Source: Salipaludibacillus agaradhaerens
GTDB taxonomy: Bacteria > Bacillota > Bacilli > Bacillales > Salisediminibacteriaceae
Direction: 5' to 3'
DNA: 64,000 nucleotides
Assembly: GCF_002019735.1 (NCBI RefSeq)
Contig: NZ_KV917378.1
Location: 1,452,869-1,516,868 of the forward strand
The translations under genes and the position numbers were made by a program. This document shows positions 9,499 to 18,365 of the stretch, piece by piece (the first letter of the stretch is position 1; each line of letters opens with the position of its first letter). Below the pieces are notes generated by a model. It saw nothing but the letters and a program-made list of their open reading frames with translations. It was not told the origin of the DNA and searched no databases.

Positions 9499-10149
9499 AT
9501 GAAAGCACTCGTTGAAAAGCTTTTCGGTAAACCTCCGAGCGCCACCTTTCTACATATTTTCTATTGGTTCTATGTCGTTTTTTATTTTATTGCAGTGATC
9601 ATGGGTGGTATCTCACTTATTACACTTGCAGAACATTGGGGAAACTTCGTGAGCTTTGCTCTCTTTTTAATTCTCTATCCTCTTATGTTTCGGTTATTTT
9701 TTAAACTTTTCCAAACCATACTAACCTATTTTGATTTCAAAAAGAGAAACACATGGTTTATTTTAAGTGCTGGTTTGATCATCATCGTCGGGGGAATGAT
9801 CACAAGTTTGTTTTTATTTGGTGATAATGTGACTTATAACTATTCCAAAACAACAGTCAATGGTCAATTAAAAGTAACGATAGGCACGTTAAAAGGAAGC
9901 ACAGACATAGAAGACATATACGTTAATCAATCAGGAATGGTGTCGATCCCCTTTGAGGGAGATGTTAACGAAGGAAGCGCCGATTTAATCGTGAAAGATG
10001 AGAATGATGTCATTATGTGGGAAACTGATCTCAGCTCCTCTCAAGAAAATGAAATTACTTTTCAAGCACAGGCTAACTCAGATTATGTTATCCTCTTACA
10101 AACAAACGAAGCAAAAGGGCTTCATCTAACCATTGATTTAGCAAATTAA
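9499..10149 (+). CDS. Unrecognised membrane protein with extracytoplasmic C-terminal domain
   Basis: I do not recognise this 216-residue protein. Three hydrophobic helices are visible (about residues 20-45, 50-75 and 87-107). They are followed by a soluble C-terminal part with alternating beta-rich sequence (VNGQLKVTIGTLKGSTD, SADLIVKDENDVIMWETDL), which resembles a small beta-sandwich exposed outside the membrane. AAAGGAGTGAAAATGA supports the start at 9499. It stands alone between two transporter genes with independent signals. Confidence 0.65.
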   Translation: MKALVEKLFGKPPSATFLHIFYWFYVVFYFIAVIMGGISLITLAEHWGNFVSFALFLILYPLMFRLFFKLFQTILTYFDFKKRNTWFILSAGLIIIVGGMITSLFLFGDNVTYNYSKTTVNGQLKVTIGTLKGSTDIEDIYVNQSGMVSIPFEGDVNEGSADLIVKDENDVIMWETDLSSSQENEITFQAQANSDYVILLQTNEAKGLHLTIDLAN

Positions 10150-10394
10150 AGAGTTTAGCAAACTTAACTTCTATTTTTGTGAAATAAGTCTAAAATAAAG
10201 GCAGATTCCTGCATGACTAAATATTTTTAACAATTTTAATTAAGACTACACAGGTATGGATGAAAGCACTTAGAACCATACAAAATAATCAGTGTTAGAT
10301 TACCTTCCAATATCCATTGCTTTAATGCATTAAATTGTTATATTGTTAAGACTACATAAGTTTTATCATTTTACACTTAGGAGGATCTATTTAA

Positions 10395-11612
10395 ATGAAG
10401 ATAAACTTCTTAACACAAATTTTAATTGCATTCATTCTAGCCGTTATTTTAGGCGCCATTGTTGGACCAGCAATCGACATCGTATCACCATTAGGGGAGG
10501 CATTTTTACGCCTCATTCGCTTTATTATCGTCCCACTCATTCTCACAACACTCATCACGGGGGTTGCTTCCAGCGGAAATTTAAAGAAAATTGGTCGATT
10601 AGGTGGTAAAACTGTTGCTTATTACTTAGCGACATCAGCCATTGCCATTACTTTAGGCCTTGGCATTGGCTACCTCTTTCAACCTGGTGAAGGCGTTCAA
10701 GTTCCAGAAGACATTGATATGACTGCTGCTGAAGTAGAACAGCCTGACAGCGTTGTAGACACGTTTTTGAACATTATCCCAACAAACCCTTTTCAAAGTT
10801 TAGTCGAAGGTAATATTTTACAGATTATATTCTTTGCTCTTTTCGTAGGGATTGCCATTACAGCTGTTGGAGAAAAAGCACAGCCTGTCCTTCGCTTCTT
10901 TGAAGGCTTCTCCGAAATCATGTTTAAAATCACAGGATACGTGATTTTACTTGCACCCATCGGCGTCTTTGGATTGATCGCGCCAATTGTAGGTGAATAT
11001 GGCCTTAGCATCATTTTACCTTTACTAAAAGTCATTGCCGCTGTCGCTGTAGCGTGTCTCATTCATGTGGCTGTTACGTACTCACTCGCTGTTAAAGCAT
11101 TAGGAAAAATGAGTCCGATCACATTTTTTAAAGGGATCGCACCTGCCTCTATTTTTGCCTTTAGCTCCGCTAGTAGCGCAGGCACCTTGCCAATCACGAT
11201 TAAGAATGTGACAGAAAATCTAGGTGTTTCAAAAGGCACGAGCAGTTTTGTATTACCATTAGGTGCCACCATTAATATGGATGGAACGGCTATTTATCAA
11301 GGGGTTGCTGTTCTGTTCATCGCTCAATTCTACGGCATCGAACTAACAGTCATGCAGCTGTTATCCGTTGTATTAATCGCTACACTTGCTTCTATTGGAA
11401 CCGCTGGTGTGCCAGGAGCCGGTTTAATCATGCTCACATTAGTCCTTACTAACATTAACTTGCCTTTAGAAGGAATTGCTCTGGTGGCGGGGATAGATCG
11501 TATTCTTGACATGTTCCGGACATCGGTCAATGTCATGGGTGATGCCTCTGCGGCAGTGATCATTGATCGTAACGAACCGCTTGATGAAGAGACATCCCTT
11601 CATTCTTCTTAA
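10395..11612 (+). CDS. Sodium:dicarboxylate/glutamate symporter (DAACS family)
   Basis: Cation-coupled uptake of C4-dicarboxylates or acidic amino acids. The 405 residues show the family hallmarks: the serine-rich re-entrant loop SSASSAGTLPIT, the NMDGTA motif, the GVPGAG loop and the terminal DRILDMFRTSVNVMGD cation/substrate site. AGGAGG lies 11 bases before the ATG. Motifs do not separate GltP/GltT from DctP here; the small neutral amino acid subgroup (SstT) is less likely because of length. Monocistronic, with a terminator shared with the convergent sfnG gene. Confidence 0.87.
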   Translation: MKINFLTQILIAFILAVILGAIVGPAIDIVSPLGEAFLRLIRFIIVPLILTTLITGVASSGNLKKIGRLGGKTVAYYLATSAIAITLGLGIGYLFQPGEGVQVPEDIDMTAAEVEQPDSVVDTFLNIIPTNPFQSLVEGNILQIIFFALFVGIAITAVGEKAQPVLRFFEGFSEIMFKITGYVILLAPIGVFGLIAPIVGEYGLSIILPLLKVIAAVAVACLIHVAVTYSLAVKALGKMSPITFFKGIAPASIFAFSSASSAGTLPITIKNVTENLGVSKGTSSFVLPLGATINMDGTAIYQGVAVLFIAQFYGIELTVMQLLSVVLIATLASIGTAGVPGAGLIMLTLVLTNINLPLEGIALVAGIDRILDMFRTSVNVMGDASAAVIIDRNEPLDEETSLHSS

Positions 11613-11630
11613 AACGAACTGTCCTCATAA

Positions 11631-11666
11631 AAATACCGCCACCTCATCTGGTGGACGGTATTTTTT
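11631..11666. terminator. Bidirectional terminator between symporter and sfnG
   Basis: AATACCGCCACC pairs with GGTGGACGGTATT (one bulge), followed by T on the plus strand and preceded by A, so it can serve both convergent genes. Confidence 0.8.
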
Positions 11667-11670
11667 ATTG

Positions 11671-12747
11671 CTATACTGTTAATACTGCCTCTTGTTCTTT
11701 AACGAGCGGGATGACTTCCTCACCAAACCTTCGTAAGTCTTCTTCATAATGGAAATGTCCTGTTAACACAAGATCGATCCCAATTTCTTTCAATGCGATT
11801 ATCCGTTCTGCTACCTGCTCTCCTGTGCCAATTAATCCCGTTTTGAATCCATCATTGTACTGAACCAGATCTTTAAATGATGAATTAGCCCACATGCCAG
11901 ACTTTTCTTTCGTTGATTGTCCCGCTTCTGCGACCGCTTGTTTAAATCCTTCTACAGCCTCTGTATCAGCGTGGGACACGATATCCCTTAATTGCTGAAC
12001 CGCTTCTTCTTCAGTATCTCTTACAATTGCAAAACCGTTAGCTGCAAACTTAATCTCATTTTCACGTCCTTCTGCTTTAGCTAAAGCTTTCACGTCTTCG
12101 ATCTGTTCTTTGAACCCTTCAAGTGTATTACCATTCATGAAGTACCAATCAGAATATTTGGCAGCCATACGACGAGCCGCTTTAGAGTTTCCTCCTTGGA
12201 AGATTGGCGGGCGACCATTAACCGGCTTTGGCAATAATGGTGCTTCATTGATTCGATAAAAATCGCCTTTAAATGTGGTGGCCTCTTGTGTCCACATCGA
12301 TTTCAATACTTGAATGAATTCTTCTGAACGCCGATACCGCTCATCATGCTCCAGCCACGGTTCGCCATAACCAATAAATTCCTGCTTAAACCATCCACTT
12401 ACAACATTTAATGCAGCACGGCCTTGACTTATATTATCGAGCGTCGCTATCATTTTAGCGTAAACACCTGGATGCCAAAGCCCTGGATGTACCGCTGAGA
12501 TCAAATTAATTTTCTCTGTGACACTCGCTAAGGCAGAAGCTAATGTAATGGCTTCTAGCTGATTCTCAGCGCCATAGCTTGCAAAGAAACGTGTCTGTAA
12601 TAGGGCGTAATCGTAGCCTACTTCTTCTGCTATTTGGACGTATCTTTTATTTGACTCAAAGTCCCACCCCGTTCTCTGTGGTAACTTTGATACTACAAGG
12701 CCGCCACTTACATTTGGTACCCAATACGCAAATTTCAAATTTGTCAT
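11671..12747 (-). CDS. sfnG: FMNH2-dependent dimethylsulfone monooxygenase
   Basis: Bacterial luciferase-like monooxygenase that would convert dimethylsulfone to methanesulfinate using reduced flavin, a step in sulfur scavenging. Family blocks match SfnG more closely than SsuD: KFAYWVPNVSGGLVVSKL at the N-terminus, NVVSGWFKQEFIGYGEPW, HDERYRRSEEFI, IFQGGNSKAARRMAA, SDWYFMNGN and DLVQYNDGFKTGLIGT. The start is put at the ATG at 12747, behind AAGGAGGACATTCGT; the longer reading would add 20 unsupported residues. An S-box riboswitch lies 255 bases upstream, so expression should rise when S-adenosylmethionine falls. No flavin reductase or sulfonate transporter is adjacent. Confidence 0.88.
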   Translation of the reverse strand: MTNLKFAYWVPNVSGGLVVSKLPQRTGWDFESNKRYVQIAEEVGYDYALLQTRFFASYGAENQLEAITLASALASVTEKINLISAVHPGLWHPGVYAKMIATLDNISQGRAALNVVSGWFKQEFIGYGEPWLEHDERYRRSEEFIQVLKSMWTQEATTFKGDFYRINEAPLLPKPVNGRPPIFQGGNSKAARRMAAKYSDWYFMNGNTLEGFKEQIEDVKALAKAEGRENEIKFAANGFAIVRDTEEEAVQQLRDIVSHADTEAVEGFKQAVAEAGQSTKEKSGMWANSSFKDLVQYNDGFKTGLIGTGEQVAERIIALKEIGIDLVLTGHFHYEEDLRRFGEEVIPLVKEQEAVLTV

Positions 12748-12839
12748 ACGAATGTCCTCCTTATTTTTCACGGCTGAACTGCCTATGATATGATAATTAG
12801 CTGGCACGTCCTATCTGTTTGTACAGTTAGTCTAGTTTT

Positions 12840-12869
12840 GAGGAAAAAGTGTTGCCGCACCTTTTCCTC
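12840..12869 (-). other. Strong hairpin in the sfnG leader
   Basis: GAGGAAAA(G)GTG pairs with CACTTTTTCCTC across a six-base loop between the S-box terminator and the sfnG ribosome site. It is followed by AAAAC, not a T tract, on the minus strand. It may stabilise or process the leader; no family recognised. Confidence 0.5.
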
Positions 12870-13001
12870 ACTATTGTGTTTTTAAGCAAGTTGTTACGAA
12901 CCATAATGGAAATGATCGCCACAACATGCATGACGAATGAAACGACATCAAATTCATTTGACTAATAAGTTATGCACATCGTCTATCTCACTCCAAAAAC
13001 G

Positions 13002-13178
13002 CTAATAAAAAACCTCCTTTCTCACTAGATGAGAAAAGAGGTTGATAACAGGATAATAGCCTTCAACACATTTCTCATCTTCGGAATGTCAGACATTCCT
13101 CTGAAATTGGCACCGTGTACACATGTACTGGTTGCCGAGGCCTCATAGGGTCAGTCCCTCCGCCTCTCTTGATAAGAG
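13002..13178 (-). promoter_or_regulatory. S-box (SAM-I) riboswitch with terminator
   Basis: The minus strand carries the conserved aptamer in order: CTTATCAAGAGAGGCGGAGG, GACTGACCCTATGA, CTCGGCAACC, then GGTGCCAATTTC and a closing GATGAGAAATG arm. Downstream, AACCTCTTTTCTCA pairs with TGAGAAAGGAGGTT followed by TTTTTT, an intrinsic terminator at about 13004-13044. The aptamer 3' arm GATGAGAAA can instead pair with TTTTCTCATC of the terminator, the usual antiterminator switch. The gene downstream is sfnG. Confidence 0.93.
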
Positions 13179-13325
13179 TGAATTATTCAGTTTAACAAGT
13201 TATTAATGAGTGTAACATAAATCTACAATAACACAACAGAAAAAATCTCATTAATGCAAAAATTCAGAATAAAATTTAGCTAATGAGAAGAGACAGATAT
13301 GTAAAGTAACCATTTCTATGCAAAG

Positions 13326-13358
13326 AGGAAGACGCCTTTTAATGTAAGACGTCTTCTC
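13326..13358 (-). terminator. Hairpin after the beta-helix gene
   Basis: GAAGACG and CGTCTTC arms flank an AT-rich loop just after the 13370 stop codon. On the minus strand the T tract is weak (CCTCTTTGC), so termination may be partial. Confidence 0.5.
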
Positions 13359-13369
13359 TGTAACATTTA

Positions 13370-14611
13370 TTAACGATTTGTATTCCCGCTATTCGTGTTA
13401 CCGCTTCCTCCTTCAATACTCACAGGCGTGCCTGTCGTATCTGTTATATTGTTAATGACGGCATTATTTGAAGAGTTCGTTAAGCGAATGCCAATATTAT
13501 TAAATCCTCTGTGTGTCTCCATACGGTTATATCTGATAGAGTTACCATTAGCGCCAGACAATCGAATAACTGATTCTGGATTCAATGATGGATTGTTTTG
13601 AATAAATACATTGCCTCCAAAGATATTGTTGTTTGATTCTATGAGAGCCCCATGAATACGAGAGTTAATAATCGTATTGTCATAAATATCATTATAAGTG
13701 GCACCTGTTGTTAAAAATAGCCCTCTTGGATAATTTTCTACCACATTGTTATGAACAACATTATTGGTACCACCGTTAGGTATCCGAATACCACCGTAAG
13801 AATCACTTTGTTGTTGCGCATTAATAATGTTATTATATGTGACCGTTGTGTTAGTTGCCCGGGATAAATTAATACCGCTCCCACCAGTGGAATTTGTAAT
13901 TCTGTTATTCGTAATTAAAACATTTCTAAAATCCCCTATTGCATGTGCCTCACTGCCTGTGGCAATACCATGCCCACTCGTCCGATCAATAAGGCTGTCT
14001 GAAATAACAGAATCTCTTAACCTTCTAACAAGCAAACCAATAGTGGCATCCCTTACTTCTATGTGTTCCAACGTTAAATTGGATACGAGCGCATCAATGT
14101 TCATCCCACCTACTTGTCCAAGACCTTGAGACGCACGGTTTGTCCGATCTGCATCAAAGGTGATGTGAGAGACTGTCACATTAAGATTAGTCGTCCCCCC
14201 ACGAAAAATAGGGTTACCTACAACATAATTATTTTGGCTGCCTACTTTTTTAATGATTGTTCGTCCTACACCATCTCCCACAAGATTAACCCCTTGATGA
14301 AAGCGTAAGGCGCTATCCACTGAATATGTGCCCGCCGGCAAATAGACGGTTCCCTCTACACCTCTATCATAGAAATAACGCATCGCTGCATGTATGGCAT
14401 CCGTTTGGCTTTGCTGAACACCTGGCCTCGCTCCAAAATCTCTTGCGTTCACTACTTCATTGGCATGAACTTCTTTAGCTACGCCCATACTACTAACCGG
14501 AATAAGAAGTATGACTAACAACAATGTGACGACTAAATGATTCACTTTTTGACCTTTTAGCAAGGTACCCACCTCCATTAAATGATCGTGCTTAAACATG
14601 GTATGTTTCAT
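13370..14611 (-). CDS. Secreted right-handed beta-helix protein (pectate-lyase-3 type)
   Basis: Extracellular polysaccharide-active or structural protein. After a signal peptide (LVVTLLLVILLIPVSS, likely cut near VHA) comes NARDFGARPG, the usual entry to the pectate-lyase-3/GH28-like fold. About ten coils of N-x-I/V-x-x-N repeats follow (for example ITNNRITNSTGGSGI, VVHNNVVENY, IYDNTIINSRIHGALI). The tail is Gly/Asn/Thr-rich. The start is set at 14611 because AAGGGGGTGG precedes that ATG; the 34 extra upstream codons lack support. Candidate activities are a lyase or a C5-epimerase. No catalytic set can be assigned by eye. Confidence 0.78.
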   Translation of the reverse strand: MKHTMFKHDHLMEVGTLLKGQKVNHLVVTLLLVILLIPVSSMGVAKEVHANEVVNARDFGARPGVQQSQTDAIHAAMRYFYDRGVEGTVYLPAGTYSVDSALRFHQGVNLVGDGVGRTIIKKVGSQNNYVVGNPIFRGGTTNLNVTVSHITFDADRTNRASQGLGQVGGMNIDALVSNLTLEHIEVRDATIGLLVRRLRDSVISDSLIDRTSGHGIATGSEAHAIGDFRNVLITNNRITNSTGGSGINLSRATNTTVTYNNIINAQQQSDSYGGIRIPNGGTNNVVHNNVVENYPRGLFLTTGATYNDIYDNTIINSRIHGALIESNNNIFGGNVFIQNNPSLNPESVIRLSGANGNSIRYNRMETHRGFNNIGIRLTNSSNNAVINNITDTTGTPVSIEGGSGNTNSGNTNR

Positions 14612-15095
14612 TCCCACCCCCTTCACACACAAAAAAGAAAACGTTTTCATAAAAGAATTGCATAGAATCACAACTACTATTTTGCAAAAAGAGAGGATGT
14701 GACAAAATAACACTTTAAATTAATTATACATATTTTAATATTTTACTAAATAGGTTATTATTATCAAAAAAATAAATAGAATGGTATTTTTATCTAATTA
14801 ATTGCACAGAATAATCGATTATTTTAACTATGTATAAACGCATAGCTCTTTTAATTATTTTCACCAAATAGACTTTTGCAAGCTAAAATTCTTCTTTTAC
14901 TTAAATAATGAGGAATCGGAGATAAAAAGTGGCACATATGAAAGAAATCCGAACAAATCAGTTCGGATTTCCTGTTAAAATTTATTTCTTACCTTATAGC
15001 GTTTTTACTGTAGGATTTTAGAAAACTCGTATTTTGACCAGACTTACCTACTGTGAATTAGTAATAGAATAGACCCCATTCCATTTATATCTTTA
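14612..15095. other. AT-rich intergenic region with terminator
   Basis: No gene seen. A perfect hairpin at 14944-14972 (GAAATCCGAAC/GTTCGGATTTC) is the likely terminator of the upstream NRAMP-like gene; on the minus strand it is followed by TTTC. The rest, near 14700-14930, is AT-rich and probably contains the promoter of the beta-helix gene. Confidence 0.6.
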
Positions 15096-16316
15096 TTAGA
15101 ATAGCTGAGGCAGCATTTGGAAGAGTGTATGAATCCCTAAGTAAGCCGTTAACAGAAGGACAATCCCTCCAAATATAGTCATCCACACAGGGTGTTGATA
15201 ATCGCCAACAATCTTTGAGCGATAGGCTGCTAATAAAATACACCCTAACGTTAAAGGTAAAATTAACCCGTTAAAGGCACCAGCTAAAACTAACAACGTA
15301 ACGGGACGACCGATTAAGGCAAATATAATGGTAGAGAACACAATAAACCCAATGGTCCAATAGTTTTGATACTTTTTAATGGAGGAATGAAATACAGTTA
15401 AAAATGTGACTGAGGTATAAGCTGCTCCAATGACAGACGTTATACCCGCAGCCCACAAAACAAGGCCGAAGATTCGGAAACCAAGTTCTCCAGCTACTAT
15501 CTGGAACACGGAAGCAGTCGGGTTCTCAGGATTTAAAGAAAAACCAGCCGCCACCACACCTAACACAGCTAAAAATAAAATAAATCTCATAATAGATGCT
15601 ACTACAATTCCTGAAACAGCTGTTTTAGTGACTGATGAAATATTCTCTCTCCCCGTAATACCTGCATCTAATAGCCTGTGCCCACCAGCGAATGTAATAT
15701 ATCCACCAACGGTTCCTCCAACAACTGTAATGATAGCTAAAAAGTCAATTTCCAACGGGGCAACAGTTCTAAGAGCTGCTTCTGCGTAGGGAGGCTGGCC
15801 CTTAAACATGACATACGCCGTTAAAAGAATCATTAATGCACCTAAATACCGGACAATTTTATCCATAGCTACATTTGCCTCTTTAAGACTAAATATAATG
15901 ATACAAATTACGCCAGTCATCACTGCCCCTACTGTCGTATTTACACCTAACAATGTATTAGCGCCTAAACCACCGCCTCCCACATTCCCTATATTAAAGG
16001 CTAGTCCACCTAAGATGATAAAAAAGGCAACGACATAACCTAAACCAGGTACGACAGCATTGGCAATTTCCTGACCTCTCATATTTGATACAGCAATGAT
16101 TCGCCATATATTTATTTGAGCCCCAATATCTAAAATAATAGATGCTAGTATAACAAAGGCAAAACTAGCTAGCAACTGTTCAGTAAAGACAGCTGTTTGA
16201 GTTAAAAAACCAGGCCCTATAGCAGATGTAGCCATTAAAAAAGCAGCACCTGTCATAGCACTAAGTCGTTGTTTTGGTGTCATTTGTTGTTGTTCATGGA
16301 GTGATGGTTGTTTCAT
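15096..16316 (-). CDS. NRAMP-like membrane transporter (YcsG-type)
   Basis: A 406-residue protein with about eleven membrane helices, resembling the NRAMP superfamily branch that includes B. subtilis YcsG. The first helix reads SAIGPGFLTQTAVF at about 32-45, where classical NRAMP has the metal-binding DPGN motif. The sixth-helix region (TVVGGTVGGYITFAGGHRLL) likewise lacks the usual MPH. The transition-metal site therefore looks absent, and the substrate is unknown. AAAGGG precedes the ATG. Single gene. Confidence 0.72.
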   Translation of the reverse strand: MKQPSLHEQQQMTPKQRLSAMTGAAFLMATSAIGPGFLTQTAVFTEQLLASFAFVILASIILDIGAQINIWRIIAVSNMRGQEIANAVVPGLGYVVAFFIILGGLAFNIGNVGGGGLGANTLLGVNTTVGAVMTGVICIIIFSLKEANVAMDKIVRYLGALMILLTAYVMFKGQPPYAEAALRTVAPLEIDFLAIITVVGGTVGGYITFAGGHRLLDAGITGRENISSVTKTAVSGIVVASIMRFILFLAVLGVVAAGFSLNPENPTASVFQIVAGELGFRIFGLVLWAAGITSVIGAAYTSVTFLTVFHSSIKKYQNYWTIGFIVFSTIIFALIGRPVTLLVLAGAFNGLILPLTLGCILLAAYRSKIVGDYQHPVWMTIFGGIVLLLTAYLGIHTLFQMLPQLF

Positions 16317-16823
16317 TTGTTATCGCCCTTTCTTCTACTTCAATGTGTGTGATATACGTTGGCTGTTATAGCTTGAAAGTGCAAATAGGCTCTATAGCTG
16401 TTCGCTTTTTCAAATGGTCGTCTCACGTAAAGCAATACAATGGAAATAGTATAATTGTTCACAACTAAAAACACAATACATAGTGTGAGAAAAACTTCCC
16501 AAGTATAAAATAAATAAAAGTTCGATAAGTGATCATTTCCCAAATCTTTTGAGTTAAATATGAATAGTTGAATGAATGTCAAAATTCCAATCATGAATGT
16601 GGCCTCCATTTCAGACGGAGGCTTATCTGTGATTAAAAAAGATCTCACTATCAATTAGAGCTGTAATCTTGGTCTAGTAAACTCTTATTTAAAAGAAGTA
16701 GAATCAACTCACACGTGAATATTTGTCATGTGTTCCTGATCCCTCCCTTAATGACATTCTTACTAAATCAGTGTTGCTATTCTCTGTACGTAATTATATT
16801 CAGATCTCTCTTTCTTTTTTTTC
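16317..16823. other. Intergenic region with family B fragment
   Basis: No credible gene. At 16592-16642 a GCCTCC...GGAGGC hairpin with TTTCAGACGG and TTATCTGTGATTAA resembles the family B/A repeats seen elsewhere. A 104-codon minus-strand frame crosses this area but has no ribosome site and includes the repeat. Confidence 0.5.
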
Positions 16824-16873
16824 GGTGATTTGAATCACCTCGTCCTCTAAAGAGAATAGGTATGCTTGTTATA
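16824..16873 (+). promoter_or_regulatory. FNR/CRP-type box and promoter of the Fe-S repair gene
   Basis: GGTGATTTGAATCACC at 16824-16839 is an inverted repeat of form GTGA-N6-TCAC, close to the Gram-positive Fnr consensus TGTGA-N6-TCACA. Its centre (16831.5) is 41.5 bases before a start predicted at 16873 from a TATGCT -10 element at 16861-16866. That is the spacing of a class II activator site. Confidence 0.6.
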
Positions 16874-16910
16874 GCATCACAAATTCAATTTAAAGTATGG
16901 AGGAATTCAT

Positions 16911-17621
16911 ATGAAAAAAATCTTTACAGAACAGTCGATAATTGGTGACATCGTGACCACTTTTCCAAAGGCGAGCGACCTTTTTAAAACGTATAAAATT
17001 GATTTTTGCTGCGGAGGTAACCGCCCACTGATTGATGCCATTCATGAAAAAGGGCTGTCTGCAGATAACGTTCTTGCCACACTTAATACGTTGTATCATG
17101 AAACAAATCAACTTAACGAGTCGACCATCCAATGGGAAACTGCATCTTTCAATGAACTCATTGATTTTATTATTAACAAACACCACCGCTATTTAAATGA
17201 AGAATTGCCACAACTAAGCCCCTATGTAACCAAAGTGTTACGTGTTCATGGGGGAAATCAACCTCACTTAGCTGAGATTCACACATTATTTAACGCATTA
17301 AAAACAGAGCTGGAACAGCATTTGATTAAAGAAGAAACTGAAGACTTTCCGTTAATTTTAGCTATCGAAGCTAATCCACAGGACGGACAACGTGAGCAAT
17401 TGCAGAACGTCATGAACGAGCTAGAAGCAGAACATCAGCATGCAGGTGATCTTTTGAAACAGCTTCGGGAAGTAACGAATGATTTCACCCCTCCAGAAGG
17501 GGCTTGCGGTACTTACCGCCTTGTTTATCAACGACTTGAACAGTTGGAGTCTGATATGTTTGATCATATTCATCTAGAAAACAACATTTTATTCCCTCGT
17601 GCCGCTGCCGAACTTAATTAA
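16911..17621 (+). CDS. Iron-sulfur cluster repair di-iron protein (ScdA/YtfE/Ric)
   Basis: Repairs Fe-S clusters damaged by nitric oxide or oxidative stress. The N-terminal ScdA domain holds the paired cysteines IDFCCGGNRPL (Cys33, Cys34). The C-terminal hemerythrin-like domain supplies di-iron ligands in KHHRYL, QPHLAEIH, LEQHLIKEE, EAEHQHAGD and DHIHLENNILFPRA. At 236 residues it has the normal family length. GGAGGAATTCAT precedes the ATG. The FNR-like box upstream suggests induction under oxygen limitation or nitrosative stress, though the cognate regulator is not in this window. Confidence 0.9.
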   Translation: MKKIFTEQSIIGDIVTTFPKASDLFKTYKIDFCCGGNRPLIDAIHEKGLSADNVLATLNTLYHETNQLNESTIQWETASFNELIDFIINKHHRYLNEELPQLSPYVTKVLRVHGGNQPHLAEIHTLFNALKTELEQHLIKEETEDFPLILAIEANPQDGQREQLQNVMNELEAEHQHAGDLLKQLREVTNDFTPPEGACGTYRLVYQRLEQLESDMFDHIHLENNILFPRAAAELN

Positions 17622-18365
17622 TGAAACGACTCTTCAATCAGTGGGAGTTTTCGTTCTTCTCCCATTGATTGATAGTTAAGTGAAGCAGGACTCTTGCGTT
17701 CGTTATCTCACACCTATATAAAATTATCAGTTATCTCTCCCCTTTTCCAACAGCTATCTGTGATAAGTCCGCTAATTTTCTCACCTTCCTGATAAAGTTA
17801 AACGCCCCTACAATATACAGATAGATATCTTATGCGTAAATTACTTTTATTCTAATAAACGTGCTCTACGGTAGATCAATCTAGAAATTCAAAGGTTATT
17901 GCGATCTGTTCGCACTTCTATGTCAGTTCAAAAAAAGTAGATAACTAAAATTTGATTTAATAACCATTTTTTTAATAAATCATGGTTGTATTGTTATTTC
18001 CGAACGTTATGACTCATTCCCACTACACGTGGTGGCTCGCCTTCAACTCATTCTTCTTACGACAGTAACCAATTCAATATTCAAGTTTGATTTTTAGTTA
18101 AGAGGTCTTATAAATCATAGCTTTTTAAGTAGATTAGTGTCGTATTTTGTATTTATAACCTTAATTAGTACTAAAATCTTCTGAAAATCAGGGAGAAATA
18201 CTTATATTTTCCCTGTCCTTCTATGTTTTTCATCAATTCTTTCATCATAAAGGGTCATCCTATGACTAATTTCCTGTAAAAAAACGAAACTTAGTAACTA
18301 AGCATTTTATGCGATAATAGTACGGTGATTTTATAATTTTTTTACAGATAAGGATGATTTATTGT
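17622..18365. other. Long intergenic region with one repeat copy
   Basis: Starts with the family A repeat at 17630-17775. From 17780 to 18300 I see no gene, only AT-rich sequence. The promoter of the acidic anchored protein is probably near 18300-18345. Confidence 0.5.
17630..17775 (+). repeat. Double-hairpin intergenic repeat, family A, copy 2
   Basis: Begins eight bases after the ScdA-type stop codon. Hairpin 1 is CAATCAGTGGGAG/CTCCCATTGATTG, then CAGGACTCTTGCGTTCGTTA and a degraded second half ending AGCTATCTGTGATAAG. Same block order as the copies at 40.3, 47.1 and 48.8 kb. Confidence 0.75.

Noticed and set aside
10343..10609. 88-codon plus-strand frame overlapping the symporter start
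   Set aside because: Out-of-frame shadow rich in His and Arg; the symporter has the ribosome site and family motifs.
16340..16654. 104-codon minus-strand frame with hydrophobic stretches
   Set aside because: No ribosome site, includes a repeat-like hairpin, and no recognisable motif; its hydrophobicity follows from AT-rich sequence.
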